64,000 bases of DNA from Lewinellaceae bacterium (GTDB lineage: Bacteria; Bacteroidota; Bacteroidia; Chitinophagales; Saprospiraceae). The translations under genes and the position numbers were made by a program. The DNA lies in the NCBI GenBank assembly GCA_020636355.1, contig JACJYB010000003.1:460635-524634 (forward strand), in the 5' to 3' direction. Under the pieces are notes generated by a model. The model was not told the origin of the DNA. It did not search any database and was given only the letters and a program-made list of their open reading frames with translations. Shown here one piece after another: positions 34,113-41,559 of this stretch. The stretch's first letter is position 1. Each line of letters begins with the position of its first letter.

Positions 34113-34127
34113 ATGACTTGAGGTCAA
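34113..34127. promoter_or_regulatory. Second, degenerate copy of the acyl-CoA dehydrogenase palindrome
   Basis: ATGACTTGAGGTCAA agrees with the upstream-promoter palindrome at 10 of 15 positions and keeps the outer TGAC/GTCA arms. It lies 75 bp (centre to centre) from the first copy. Confidence 0.4.
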
Positions 34128-34241
34128 TTTTACTCTTTCTGCTAGCGCCCAACTAATTTTGATTGGAATGACTTAAACCTCTAATACCCCGTCGAGAGAA
34201 ACCTCCGGTTTTGTGGTTCTCCGAACAACCGATAAAAATGA

Positions 34242-34271
34242 TTGGGATAAAGCATCGAATTTGTATGTTTG
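34242..34271 (+). promoter_or_regulatory. Promoter of the small membrane protein gene
   Basis: TTG (34242-34244), 19 bp, TATGTTTG (34264-34271), a perfect consensus match. It predicts a leader of about 17 nt before the ATG at 34295. Confidence 0.7.
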
Positions 34272-34294
34272 CATGATTAAAATGGATATACATC

Positions 34295-34453
34295 ATGGAA
34301 GAAGTTGATAACAGCAACAAAAGTAAAATCCGGTTAAACTTTCTTATTGCCTTCGTGATCTGTGTAGCTTTCCTGATCTTCAAGCCGGAGTTCTTTTGGA
34401 TTGCTTTGCCGTTTACACTAACCTATTTGGTACAGGCATTTGATGTGATATAA
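34295..34453 (+). CDS. Small predicted membrane protein (52 aa)
   Basis: A 52-residue ORF, my translation: ATG 34295, stop TAA 34451-34453. An acidic/polar N-terminus (MEEVDNSNKSK) is followed by two hydrophobic stretches (about residues 15-28 and 33-48) split by FKPEFF, which suggests a small two-helix or hairpin membrane protein. The canonical promoter a few bases upstream is the best evidence that the gene is real. It lies between the acyl-CoA dehydrogenase operator region and a tRNA-Gly. I do not recognise a family. Confidence 0.6.
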   Translation: MEEVDNSNKSKIRLNFLIAFVICVAFLIFKPEFFWIALPFTLTYLVQAFDVI

Positions 34454-34469
34454 ATTTTTACCCTACCTG

Positions 34470-34501
34470 TTGATCAATCGTTGAATATTCCTTTATATTT
34501 G
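34470..34501 (+). promoter_or_regulatory. Promoter of tRNA-Gly
   Basis: TTG (34470-34472), 21 bp, TATATTTG (34494-34501). The -7 element is perfect and the spacer slightly long. It ends 29 bp before the tRNA. Confidence 0.6.
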
Positions 34502-34530
34502 CAATCCCATTTGGGAAGTTCATTGTAAAC

Positions 34531-34606
34531 GCGGATGTAGCTCAGTTGGTAGAGCACAACCTTGCCAAGGTTGGGGTCGCGAGTTCGAGTCTCGTCATCC
34601 GCTCCA
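34531..34606 (+). tRNA. tRNA-Gly (anticodon GCC)
   Basis: A 76-nt cloverleaf. The acceptor GCGGATG pairs with CATCCGC, followed by T and encoded CCA. The anticodon stem is CAACC/GGTTG with loop TTGCCAA, giving GCC. The T arm is GCGAG-TTCGAGT-CTCGT. Confidence 0.96.
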
Positions 34607-34608
34607 TG

Positions 34609-34662
34609 AAAAGGTTTGAATTCAGGTGCCGTAATAATTGACCTGTGTTCAAACCTTTTTTT
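34609..34662 (+). terminator. Terminator after tRNA-Gly
   Basis: AAAAGGTTTGAA (34609-34620) pairs with TTCAAACCTTTT (34648-34659), with an inner CAGGT/ACCTG pairing and a following T run. It separates tRNA-Gly from tRNA-Leu. Confidence 0.78.
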
Positions 34663-34689
34663 ATTGGCTTAAGCTTTGTTATCTTAGTA

Positions 34690-34816
34690 CATCTGGTAAA
34701 GGCTTGCTAAGAAAGAGACAAGGCTGACAAAAAGCACGCCCTCGGGCGACCTGGCACGCAGGAAAGTTCTGCGAACCCTGATTGAAATCACTGACTATTC
34801 ACTTGGTATCCAATTT
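34690..34816 (+). ncRNA. Possible structured RNA or long tRNA-Leu leader
   Basis: The gap between two tRNA genes holds a run of strong small hairpins: GCC-CTCG-GGC, CGCAGGA-AAG-TTCTGCG, TGAT-TGAA-ATCA and TTGG-TAT-CCAA. A TATCTTAG box at 34680-34687 could be a weak -7 element. It does not match SRP RNA, tmRNA or RNase P RNA as I know them. It may simply be the leader of tRNA-Leu. Confidence 0.25.
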
Positions 34817-34905
34817 GCCCGGATGGTGGAATTGGTAGACACGCAGGACTTAAAATCCTGTGGGCAGTAATGTCCGTGCGGGTTCAAGTCCCGCTCCGGG
34901 TACCA
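34817..34905 (+). tRNA. tRNA-Leu (anticodon TAA)
   Basis: An 89-nt class II tRNA with a long variable arm. The acceptor GCCCGGA pairs with TCCGGGT, followed by A and encoded CCA. The anticodon stem is CAGGA/TCCTG with loop CTTAAAA, giving TAA. The T arm is GCGGG-TTCAAGT-CCCGC. Confidence 0.96.
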
Positions 34906-35056
34906 ATAAATTCAGTTGCAGATCAATTATCTGTTCCTCCACAAAAAGCAATTCTGGCTCTCCATACATGGATTAATGGTACTTGATCATTTGGAGCGTA
35001 CCGTATAAGCCCGATATTGAATAAACATGCACTTAGAGTATCACACTTAGCAGCAA

Positions 35057-35500
35057 TCAATACACAACATCTACTCCCTCTCCATCAATATAAATTTCGA
35101 TATAGATGGACTGTCTGACGTACACCTTTTTACTTTGCGCTCCGGCATTGACAAATACAAAACGGGCATAGAATTGATCGGAAGCCAAATCCATCTCCCG
35201 GGAAAATGCAGGTGGCACTTGGAAAGGCTCTATGGTCGCCTGATTGCTGAGCGAAGAAATATAGGCCGGTTTATTGCCAAACCAACTGGCAACCGTGGCC
35301 TGACTAAGCAAATTAAAAGCTTCCGGATAGGCAGCAATGATGGTTACAATATCCACATACGGTACATAGGTTAATTCTGTGGCAACTTCAATGTAAACAC
35401 TGGAGTTAATGGGCATGTTATCAGGTGGTGTCCGGCCCCCTTCAATATTCATACCATTGAGAAGCGGGATAGCGAAGTATAAAAGGAACAATAGATTCAT
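35057..35500 (-). CDS. Small exported hypothetical protein
   Basis: A 147-residue ORF with a hydrophobic N-terminal signal (MNLLFLLYFAIPLLNG). The remainder is rich in Y, V, S and I with a C-terminal strand pattern (VYVRQSIYIEIYIDGEGVDVVY). No family is recognised and no promoter is clear. The antisense frame within it (35135-35374) lacks a signal peptide and is disregarded. The signal peptide and the absence of a competing gene support it moderately. Confidence 0.5.
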   Translation of the reverse strand: MNLLFLLYFAIPLLNGMNIEGGRTPPDNMPINSSVYIEVATELTYVPYVDIVTIIAAYPEAFNLLSQATVASWFGNKPAYISSLSNQATIEPFQVPPAFSREMDLASDQFYARFVFVNAGAQSKKVYVRQSIYIEIYIDGEGVDVVY

Positions 35501-35830
35501 CGTCTCTTTGTTTTCAGCTTACTTAAGTTATACATTTTCAACAACCCGGCGATTTCCCGTTTAACTAATTTTCAGATCCGTTTCCCTTAAAAATCCAGTA
35601 TAGACAGGAAAGGTAAATTTTCAATCCATCATATCTAGGAACTGAATTTCATCCATTCAGGAAATCACCTCACTAGCTCTCATTCCTATCTTGCAGATGT
35701 TAAAATCAGTAAGACTTACTAATGAATTTAAGGCTTTTGCATTTTGCGGCACCGTATTTGGTCTTATTACCGTACCAAAGAGAACCTGCGCCCTTCCAGG
35801 TTAATTTCAGCTTATTAAAACGCCTAAAAG
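35501..35830 (+). other. Intergenic region, no gene seen
   Basis: About 330 AT-rich bases between two small hypothetical genes. The longest frame I see is a 35-codon ORF near 35698 without support. There is no tRNA, terminator or consensus promoter. Confidence 0.4.
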
Positions 35831-36049
35831 ATGAAAGAAACCTTCACTGCTGTGACGGGTGAGAAGATTCAAATCTCCGTCATGCAAATCCAAGCCTACT
35901 GGCAAACCTTCAATTCCATTCCGCCGACTTCCGTAATTGCAATCATCGATCTTGATGATCCCTCCGCTGAGCTCCAATCGATACAAATCAGAGATCCTTA
36001 TCCTGAGGTAAAGTTCAGGATTGAACGCCACAAGATTTACCAACAATAA
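35831..36049 (+). CDS. Small hypothetical protein (72 aa)
   Basis: A 72-residue ORF with protein-like composition: MKETFTAVTGEKIQISV, AYWQTFNSIPP, IIDLDDPSAEL and PEVKFRIERHKIYQQ. No signal peptide or family is recognised. A minus-strand frame of similar size overlaps it almost completely; the plus frame is favoured for its balanced, hydrophilic composition and its ATG after an A-rich stretch. Treat as tentative. Confidence 0.4.
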   Translation: MKETFTAVTGEKIQISVMQIQAYWQTFNSIPPTSVIAIIDLDDPSAELQSIQIRDPYPEVKFRIERHKIYQQ

Positions 36050-36230
36050 GGAATGTTTTCGGAGCCGCTTTTTAGCATTCTAATAGACCGATTAGGATGG
36101 CTGCGGCAGGACAACATGATGTGCTGATGTTGCCTCACCTGTTTTCAGGACCATTGTTCAGAAAGCTTCCGTGAGTCAACCAGCAAAGGCAACCTTTCAG
36201 GATCGGGATCGTTAATCGCCGGGGATCCGG

Positions 36231-36524
36231 TTACCAAATCTGGAATATATCCCGCGTACCGGTCATATACATATCCTGGTAACCAACCATTGCTTCGAGC
36301 ATTTTCTGGATTTCGTCGGATTGGACCTTGTATCGCTCCAGGCTTTTTTCATAAGCAGCCAGGTTTTCATATTCGCAGATCATTACGACCCGGTTAAACT
36401 GTCCTGTCGCATCCGTTAGGATTTGCACAAATTCTGAAAATCCCGCGGTGCCTTCCTTCAGCTTTTTGGCAAGCTTAGAAGCCATCCCTGGCTTACAAAC
36501 GAAAGTGTCATGTACGGTTATCAT
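36231..36524 (-). CDS. Dimeric alpha/beta-barrel (ABM-like) protein
   Basis: About 97 residues from ATG 36524 (MITVHDTFVCKPGMASKLAKKLKE). The sequence shows the strand-helix-strand plan of small dimeric ferredoxin-like barrels (NIPSNAP/antibiotic-biosynthesis-monooxygenase type), with LTDATGQFNRVVMICEYENLAAYEKSLERY. The frame can extend to 36569, but the added residues look like leader. No catalytic residues are evident. Members range from monooxygenases to ligand binders; its role is unknown. Confidence 0.65.
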   Translation of the reverse strand: MITVHDTFVCKPGMASKLAKKLKEGTAGFSEFVQILTDATGQFNRVVMICEYENLAAYEKSLERYKVQSDEIQKMLEAMVGYQDMYMTGTRDIFQIW

Positions 36525-36852
36525 ATGTGGATGATGGTTTGATTTAAAGGGATTATTTATCTGTAGCATAAAATCATTTCACCAGGAATTAAAAAGACTT
36601 GCCACCATTCCTTGGCCATTATCAAGCAGCATGCCTTCCACCACCTCAAATCCACTACCCTCATTGCATCCTGTGCTAATTTTAAATATCTCCCTGCATC
36701 ACATAGCACGTCCTTAACTGCTCATAGGCATCGCGGAATACCAATTAACTGATCCTTGCTGACTTTATTGTGCGGAAATCCTTAAGAATCATCATTTTGG
36801 ATGATACCGGGACCTGTCTTTATTCAGGAATTTTGAAGGGAATAGCTACAAT

Positions 36853-37572
36853 ATGAAACCAATGGATAGTTTTTGTGTATTACTGCTCCTAAACCTGGGA
36901 ACCTTCCAATTTATGAACGCCCAAACCTGTCCAGTTCCGATAATCATAGGGACTGAAACGATCACGGAACGCGTCGAAAAAGTAATCTATCCGACTACTG
37001 ACAGGGTCAAGGTTGAATGGCAAATCTATTCAGGAAATGCCTTTACGAACTTTGGCATATCGAAGGATGAAGAGTCAGTTGTCGCCTACGGCTATTCCGT
37101 GGCAGATGGGATTAAAAGATCTCAAATGGTCAATGACGCTCAAGGCAAAAAAATAGAGATGGTTATTTACAAACCCGCCAATTATGGCCAGCCACGCGAT
37201 CCGGACAAGCAGGATATGCGATTCAGTTACAAAATATATGAAGTGGGAGTCAGCCTTATGAAAGAACGCCATTTGATCGAAGGAAATCTTTTTGGACAGG
37301 GTAAAAACACGATTTATACGTACCCTTCCTGCAAATCAAAAACCAAGATTATCGTACGCAGAAAGTCCGGGAGGGCGAAAGGTACCATTTCGGTTTATGA
37401 ACGGACCGGAAGCAACTGGAATAGCAATCCCACCATGGTCCGAATCCTGGAACAGGATCAGGATCAGCAAATCTTCACGGTGAACTCGAATAAGGAGCTC
37501 AAAATTGAACTCAAAAATAATTCGGTAGGTAACCAGCTGGGTTATAGTATCAATGCCCTGGTCACCAACTGA
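36853..37572 (+). CDS. Secreted hypothetical protein
   Basis: A 239-residue protein with a signal peptide (about residues 1-23, ending MNAQ). The mature part has an N-terminal strand-rich region (CPVPIIIGTETITERVEKVIYP) and a C-terminal half rich in K, R, S and N (SKTKIIVRRKSGRAKGTISVYERT). No T9SS domain or enzymatic motif is seen. It lies about 150 bp before a Tat-exported oxidoreductase but appears independent. I do not recognise the family. Confidence 0.65.
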   Translation: MKPMDSFCVLLLLNLGTFQFMNAQTCPVPIIIGTETITERVEKVIYPTTDRVKVEWQIYSGNAFTNFGISKDEESVVAYGYSVADGIKRSQMVNDAQGKKIEMVIYKPANYGQPRDPDKQDMRFSYKIYEVGVSLMKERHLIEGNLFGQGKNTIYTYPSCKSKTKIIVRRKSGRAKGTISVYERTGSNWNSNPTMVRILEQDQDQQIFTVNSNKELKIELKNNSVGNQLGYSINALVTN

Positions 37573-37660
37573 GCTTTCTGCAATAAGGACTAATATCCGT
37601 CAACCGTATCGGTACCTATTGAATCCAATTAATTTCGCATAATGTATTCCGGAGCAGGAT

Positions 37661-37691
37661 TTGGTGAATATTGCTTCAAAGGATAACTTTA
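37661..37691 (+). promoter_or_regulatory. Candidate promoter of the Gfo/Idh/MocA gene
   Basis: TTG (37661-37663), 20 bp, TAACTTTA (37684-37691). It is close to consensus. It lies 30 bp before ATG 37722, which supports that start over the upstream frame extension. Confidence 0.45.
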
Positions 37692-37721
37692 GATCCATTT
37701 GAAAAACTAAGTTTCAACAAC

Positions 37722-39191
37722 ATGCAAAAGAATCACATTAACCGCCGCGATTTCATCAAAGCATCGTCCATAGCTTCTGCCGGATTTATGATTGTTCCCC
37801 GTCACGTATTGGGAGGCAAAGGATTTAAAGCTCCCAGTGATAAATTGAATCTTGCGGCCATCGGGGCCGGAGGAAAGGGCTGGTCGGACATCCGCAATGC
37901 CTATAATGATGGAGCGGAAAATGTGGTTGCCCTCTGCGACATTGACACCAATCAATGCAAATCAGCGATCGAAAAATGGCCTGATGCTAAGTTGTATAAT
38001 GATTTCCGGAAGATGTTTGAAGAACGGAAGGACATTGATGCGGTAACCATATCCACCCCGGACCACGTTCATGGTATTGCAGCCTTAACCGCGATGCAAC
38101 ACGGCGTTGCGGTATATGTCCAGAAGCCGCTTACCCACAATATCAAGGAAGCAAGGATGCTTACCGAAGCTGCCCGAAAATACAAGATTGTTTCTCAGAT
38201 GGGTAACCAGGGAGCCTCCAATCCAGGACAAGTGCAAATGATGGAATGGTTTGACCAAGGGAAGATCGGGAAAGTCTCCAAAGTATATGTATGGACCAAC
38301 CGTCCCGTTTGGCCACAAGGTATTCCCTTCCCCAAGGATACCCCTACACGTCCTGCGCAAATATCTGCACAGGACTGGGATATGTTTATTGGCCCAGCCC
38401 AGTATGTCGATTACAATCCCCTATTCCATCCATTCAAATGGCGCGGATGGTGGAACTTTGGTACCGGCGCGTTGGGTGACATGGGTTGTCACCTCATCGA
38501 CCCTCCTTTCCGGGTATTGGGTCTGGGATATCCGACGGAAGTAGAGTGCAGTGTAGGTCAGGTTTTCACCCAGGATTGGGTGCCTGAGTACATTCCGGAA
38601 GGCTGTCCTCCATCCTCACACGTACAAATCACTTTTCCCGCAACTGCCAAAAACAGCACCGAAATGACCATGGTCTGGTCTGATGGAGGTATTCGCCCCT
38701 TCCATCCGGATCTCATTCCTGCCGATGATTACATTGGTGAAAAGGGTAATGGTAACGGCGTTATGATGATTGGTGAAAAAGGAATCATGACTTGTGGCGT
38801 CTATGGACTTGATCCGCAAATCTATTTCAACTCGGGTGAAAGGATCAAAATGCCTGAGGACTACCACACCGATAATCCAAATGAAAAATTACCTGAATAC
38901 GGCCATCAGGTGTCCTGGACGGATGCTGTCAAAGCAGGCTTCGGAAGTAAAGAACACAAAGCGCTAACTTCATCCTTTGACTATTCAGGCCCTCTGACGG
39001 AGACTGTTCTGATGGGCAACCTGGCTATCCGCAGTTACCAGGCGGGCGTTACCGGAGATAATGGAAGGATGATGTTTGATGGACGTAAAAAACTACTGTG
39101 GGATGGAAAGAGTATGCGGATCACGAATTACGAACCGGCAAATGAATTCGTTACCCGGACATACCGGGAGGGCTGGGCGCCGAATTTTTAA
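37722..39191 (+). CDS. Tat-exported Gfo/Idh/MocA-family oxidoreductase
   Basis: A 489-residue NAD(P)-dependent sugar oxidoreductase-like protein. A twin-arginine signal is at the N-terminus (NRRDFIKASS, then a hydrophobic core and GGKG), so the folded enzyme is exported with its cofactor. The Rossmann motif AAIGAGGKG follows at about residue 45, then VALCDID. The EKP-like loop appears as VYVQKPLTHNIKEARML, and NFGTGALGDMGCHLIDPPF is the substrate-binding segment. Similar secreted members act as glycosidases through transient oxidation (GH109-like) or as sugar dehydrogenases. A GH36-like glycosidase follows 13 bp downstream, so a shared sugar substrate is likely. Confidence 0.88.
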   Translation: MQKNHINRRDFIKASSIASAGFMIVPRHVLGGKGFKAPSDKLNLAAIGAGGKGWSDIRNAYNDGAENVVALCDIDTNQCKSAIEKWPDAKLYNDFRKMFEERKDIDAVTISTPDHVHGIAALTAMQHGVAVYVQKPLTHNIKEARMLTEAARKYKIVSQMGNQGASNPGQVQMMEWFDQGKIGKVSKVYVWTNRPVWPQGIPFPKDTPTRPAQISAQDWDMFIGPAQYVDYNPLFHPFKWRGWWNFGTGALGDMGCHLIDPPFRVLGLGYPTEVECSVGQVFTQDWVPEYIPEGCPPSSHVQITFPATAKNSTEMTMVWSDGGIRPFHPDLIPADDYIGEKGNGNGVMMIGEKGIMTCGVYGLDPQIYFNSGERIKMPEDYHTDNPNEKLPEYGHQVSWTDAVKAGFGSKEHKALTSSFDYSGPLTETVLMGNLAIRSYQAGVTGDNGRMMFDGRKKLLWDGKSMRITNYEPANEFVTRTYREGWAPNF

Positions 39192-39204
39192 AGGCAGTCC
39201 GCTA

Positions 39205-41406
39205 TTGCTGCGTTTATTGAGCTGGCTGCTCCTGTTAAGCTACAGCATGGTCGGCTATAGTCAAATGGAGCCTGTCCGGGCAGAGGTCCTTCCTCCAGAA
39301 AAAGCCTATGCGATAACCAACCCTGATTGGCTGCTTGATGCAACACCGTTCCGTACGAGCTTGTGCCGAGACACGTCCATTCCCAACACCGTTGTATTGA
39401 CAAATGGCCTTATTCGCAGAGCTTTTTTACTTGGACCTGACCTGGCTACCATCGCACTGGATCAAGTCCCCAGCAATACGGCACTACTGCGCGGTATCTA
39501 CCCGGAGGCCTCACTGACGATTGACGGGGAGGTTTTCCAGGCGGGAGGTTTATCGGGCCAACCCAACTATGCTTACCTGGACAAGGAATGGCTAAAGAGC
39601 CTGAAGCCCTGGCAACAGAAAATAAAACTTAAATCGATTACAACGGGACCGATTGAGGCAAGTATGGACTGGAAGCAGGTGCGACATCATGCACCGAATA
39701 CAAACTGGCCGCCGCCGGGAATCCATCTGGAAATGAATTATGGCCCTGCTGATCCGGACCTGCCAATGTTCGAATTAAGGGTCCACTATGAAATGTACGA
39801 TGGAATACCAGTCATTTGTAAATGGATTTCTCTGATAAATACAGGTGACACCTCATTTACGCTGAATCATTTTACCAGTGAAATGCTTGCTCTTGTGGAG
39901 TACGGGTCGCGCGTAGATAACCGACAGTACGAAACGCCCCACCCCAATCTTCATGTTGAAACCGATTATGCATTTGGTGGGATGATGGATGACGATGCCA
40001 ACCATCATATTGTTCATTGGGAAACTGACTCCCTTTATACGTCACAAGTCAATTATTTAAGACAGAATAAATGCTTTCTGCGCGTCTCGCCGGAGATTGG
40101 CCCCGAACAGGTACTATCGCCCTTAGATACGTTTCACTCACAGCGGACCTATCTCTTGGCTTTCGATGGATTCGACCGGGAAAGAAATGGCCTCGCACAA
40201 CGCAGAATGTATCGAACCATAGCACCCTGGACGACCGAAAATCCTTTGATGATGCATGTTCGATTCGCCGATTGGCCTCAGGTTAAAATAGCAATCGATC
40301 AATGTGCCGATGCAGGGTTCGAAATGGTGATCCTTTCTTTTGGAAGTGGATTTAACATCGAAGACACGAGTCGGACGTACCTCGACAGCATGCGCTTGTT
40401 TGCAGAGTATGCGCATTCAAAAGGCCTGGAGATTGGAGGATATTCCTTACTGGCCTCCAGGAGCATTAGCCCGAAGGACGACGTTCAGCTTCCACCCGGA
40501 CAAACACCTATATTTGGTCACTCTCCTTGCCTCGAAAGCCAGTGGGGATTGGATTATTTTGCCCAATTGTACCGATTTTACAGTAAGTCGGGATTTACGC
40601 TTCTGGAACATGATGGCTCCTACCCTGGCGATCCCTGTTTTTCGTCCAGCCATCCCGGGCATCGGAGTTACCTTGACTCAAGATGGAACCAGTTCTCGAC
40701 CATTTCTTCATTTTACAAATGGTGTCGGGCTCAAGGCATCTACCTGAACATACCGGATTATTATTACCTGAGTGGAGGTAATAAAAGCGGAATGGGCTAC
40801 CGTGAAGTGAATTGGAGCCTGCCCCGGGAACAACAGGTTATCCATACCCGGCAAAATATATTCGACGGCACATGGACTAAATTAACTTCGATGGGATGGA
40901 TGTTTGTGCCCCTTACCGAATACCAGGGAGGCGGTGCACAGGCCACAATAGAGCCACTCCATGAACATCTGGAACATTATCAAAACATGATGCTTTCCAA
41001 TCTGGGAGCTGGGGTGCAGGCGTGTTATCGGGGCCCCCGATTATACGATACCGAGGAGACGCGCAGGATGGTAAAAAATTCGGTCAGCTGGTTTAAAATG
41101 CATCGGGAAGTTCTGGAAGGAGATCTGATCCATTTGCGCCGCGCCGATGACCGGGATATCGACTACTGGCTGATGGTCAACCCGAAAGGCCGGGAAAAAG
41201 CAGCATTGATGGTTTTTAATCCATTACCGGAGCCTGTCCGCAAGACTTTACGCATCCCAATGTATTACTCTGGTCTTTCAAACCACAGCAGGTGCTATCT
41301 CGACACCAGACTGATTGGAGACATGCTATTGGATCGTGACTATCAGATAAAACTAACCGTAGAGGTGCCGGCAAAAGGATGGAGCGCTTACTTCTTTACA
41401 GAATAG
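39205..41406 (+). CDS. Exported GH36/alpha-galactosidase-like glycoside hydrolase
   Basis: About 733 residues from a TTG at 39205, preceded by AAAGG about 10 nt upstream. It begins LLRLLSWLLLLSYSMVGYSQ, a signal peptide. The frame stays open to 39076, but that start would overlap the oxidoreductase by 116 bp. The N-terminal super-sandwich domain (to about 325) precedes a TIM-barrel, with ADAGFEMVILSFGSGFNIED, GLEIGGYSLLASRS, GFTLLEHDGSYPGDPC (the likely nucleophile Asp) and LNIPDYYYLSGGNKSGMG. It ends with a beta-sandwich. It resembles alpha-galactosidase and alpha-N-acetylgalactosaminidase relatives. It is in an operon with the Gfo/Idh/MocA gene. Confidence 0.83.
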   Translation: MLRLLSWLLLLSYSMVGYSQMEPVRAEVLPPEKAYAITNPDWLLDATPFRTSLCRDTSIPNTVVLTNGLIRRAFLLGPDLATIALDQVPSNTALLRGIYPEASLTIDGEVFQAGGLSGQPNYAYLDKEWLKSLKPWQQKIKLKSITTGPIEASMDWKQVRHHAPNTNWPPPGIHLEMNYGPADPDLPMFELRVHYEMYDGIPVICKWISLINTGDTSFTLNHFTSEMLALVEYGSRVDNRQYETPHPNLHVETDYAFGGMMDDDANHHIVHWETDSLYTSQVNYLRQNKCFLRVSPEIGPEQVLSPLDTFHSQRTYLLAFDGFDRERNGLAQRRMYRTIAPWTTENPLMMHVRFADWPQVKIAIDQCADAGFEMVILSFGSGFNIEDTSRTYLDSMRLFAEYAHSKGLEIGGYSLLASRSISPKDDVQLPPGQTPIFGHSPCLESQWGLDYFAQLYRFYSKSGFTLLEHDGSYPGDPCFSSSHPGHRSYLDSRWNQFSTISSFYKWCRAQGIYLNIPDYYYLSGGNKSGMGYREVNWSLPREQQVIHTRQNIFDGTWTKLTSMGWMFVPLTEYQGGGAQATIEPLHEHLEHYQNMMLSNLGAGVQACYRGPRLYDTEETRRMVKNSVSWFKMHREVLEGDLIHLRRADDRDIDYWLMVNPKGREKAALMVFNPLPEPVRKTLRIPMYYSGLSNHSRCYLDTRLIGDMLLDRDYQIKLTVEVPAKGWSAYFFTE

Positions 41407-41408
41407 AC

Positions 41409-41478
41409 TTCGACTCCGCTCAGTCTGACCTCTTCGACTCCGCTCAGTCTGACCAATTCGACTCCGCTCAGTGAGTCA
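41409..41478. repeat. Three tandem copies of a 24-bp-period repeat
   Basis: The 22-bp unit TTCGACTCCGCTCAGTCTGA-CC begins at 41409, 41433 and 41457. Copies 1 and 2 are identical; copy 3 diverges in its last 6 bases. Two-base spacers (TC, AA) separate them. They lie directly after the glycosidase stop. Such CTTCGACTCCGCTCA elements occur between genes in many Bacteroidota, as I recall. Confidence 0.85.
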
Positions 41479-41508
41479 GATCAGTCTATTCTCCGTACAA
41501 TCTGACTC
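41473..41508. terminator. Inverted repeat at the end of the tandem repeat cluster
   Basis: GAGTCAGAT (41473-41481) pairs with ATCTGACTC (41500-41508). A second pair, GAATAGACT (41401-41409) with AGTCTATTC (41484-41492), encloses the repeats. It could end transcripts from either side but has no T run. Confidence 0.35.
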
Positions 41509-41559
41509 CCCATAAATTTCAAGGGCGTCTATCAAAAGTTAAGCGTAAAATGCATCCCT

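Noticed and set aside
34690..34816. SRP RNA, tmRNA or RNase P RNA
   Set aside because: The GGAAAG-containing hairpin recalls conserved loops of these RNAs, but length and flanking motifs do not fit.
35807..36046. 79-codon minus-strand ORF
   Set aside because: Overlaps the plus-strand 72-codon ORF almost fully and looks less protein-like; neither is certain.
41409..41478. CRISPR array
   Set aside because: Repeat units are separated by only 2 bp and there are no spacers or cas genes; this is a tandem repeat.
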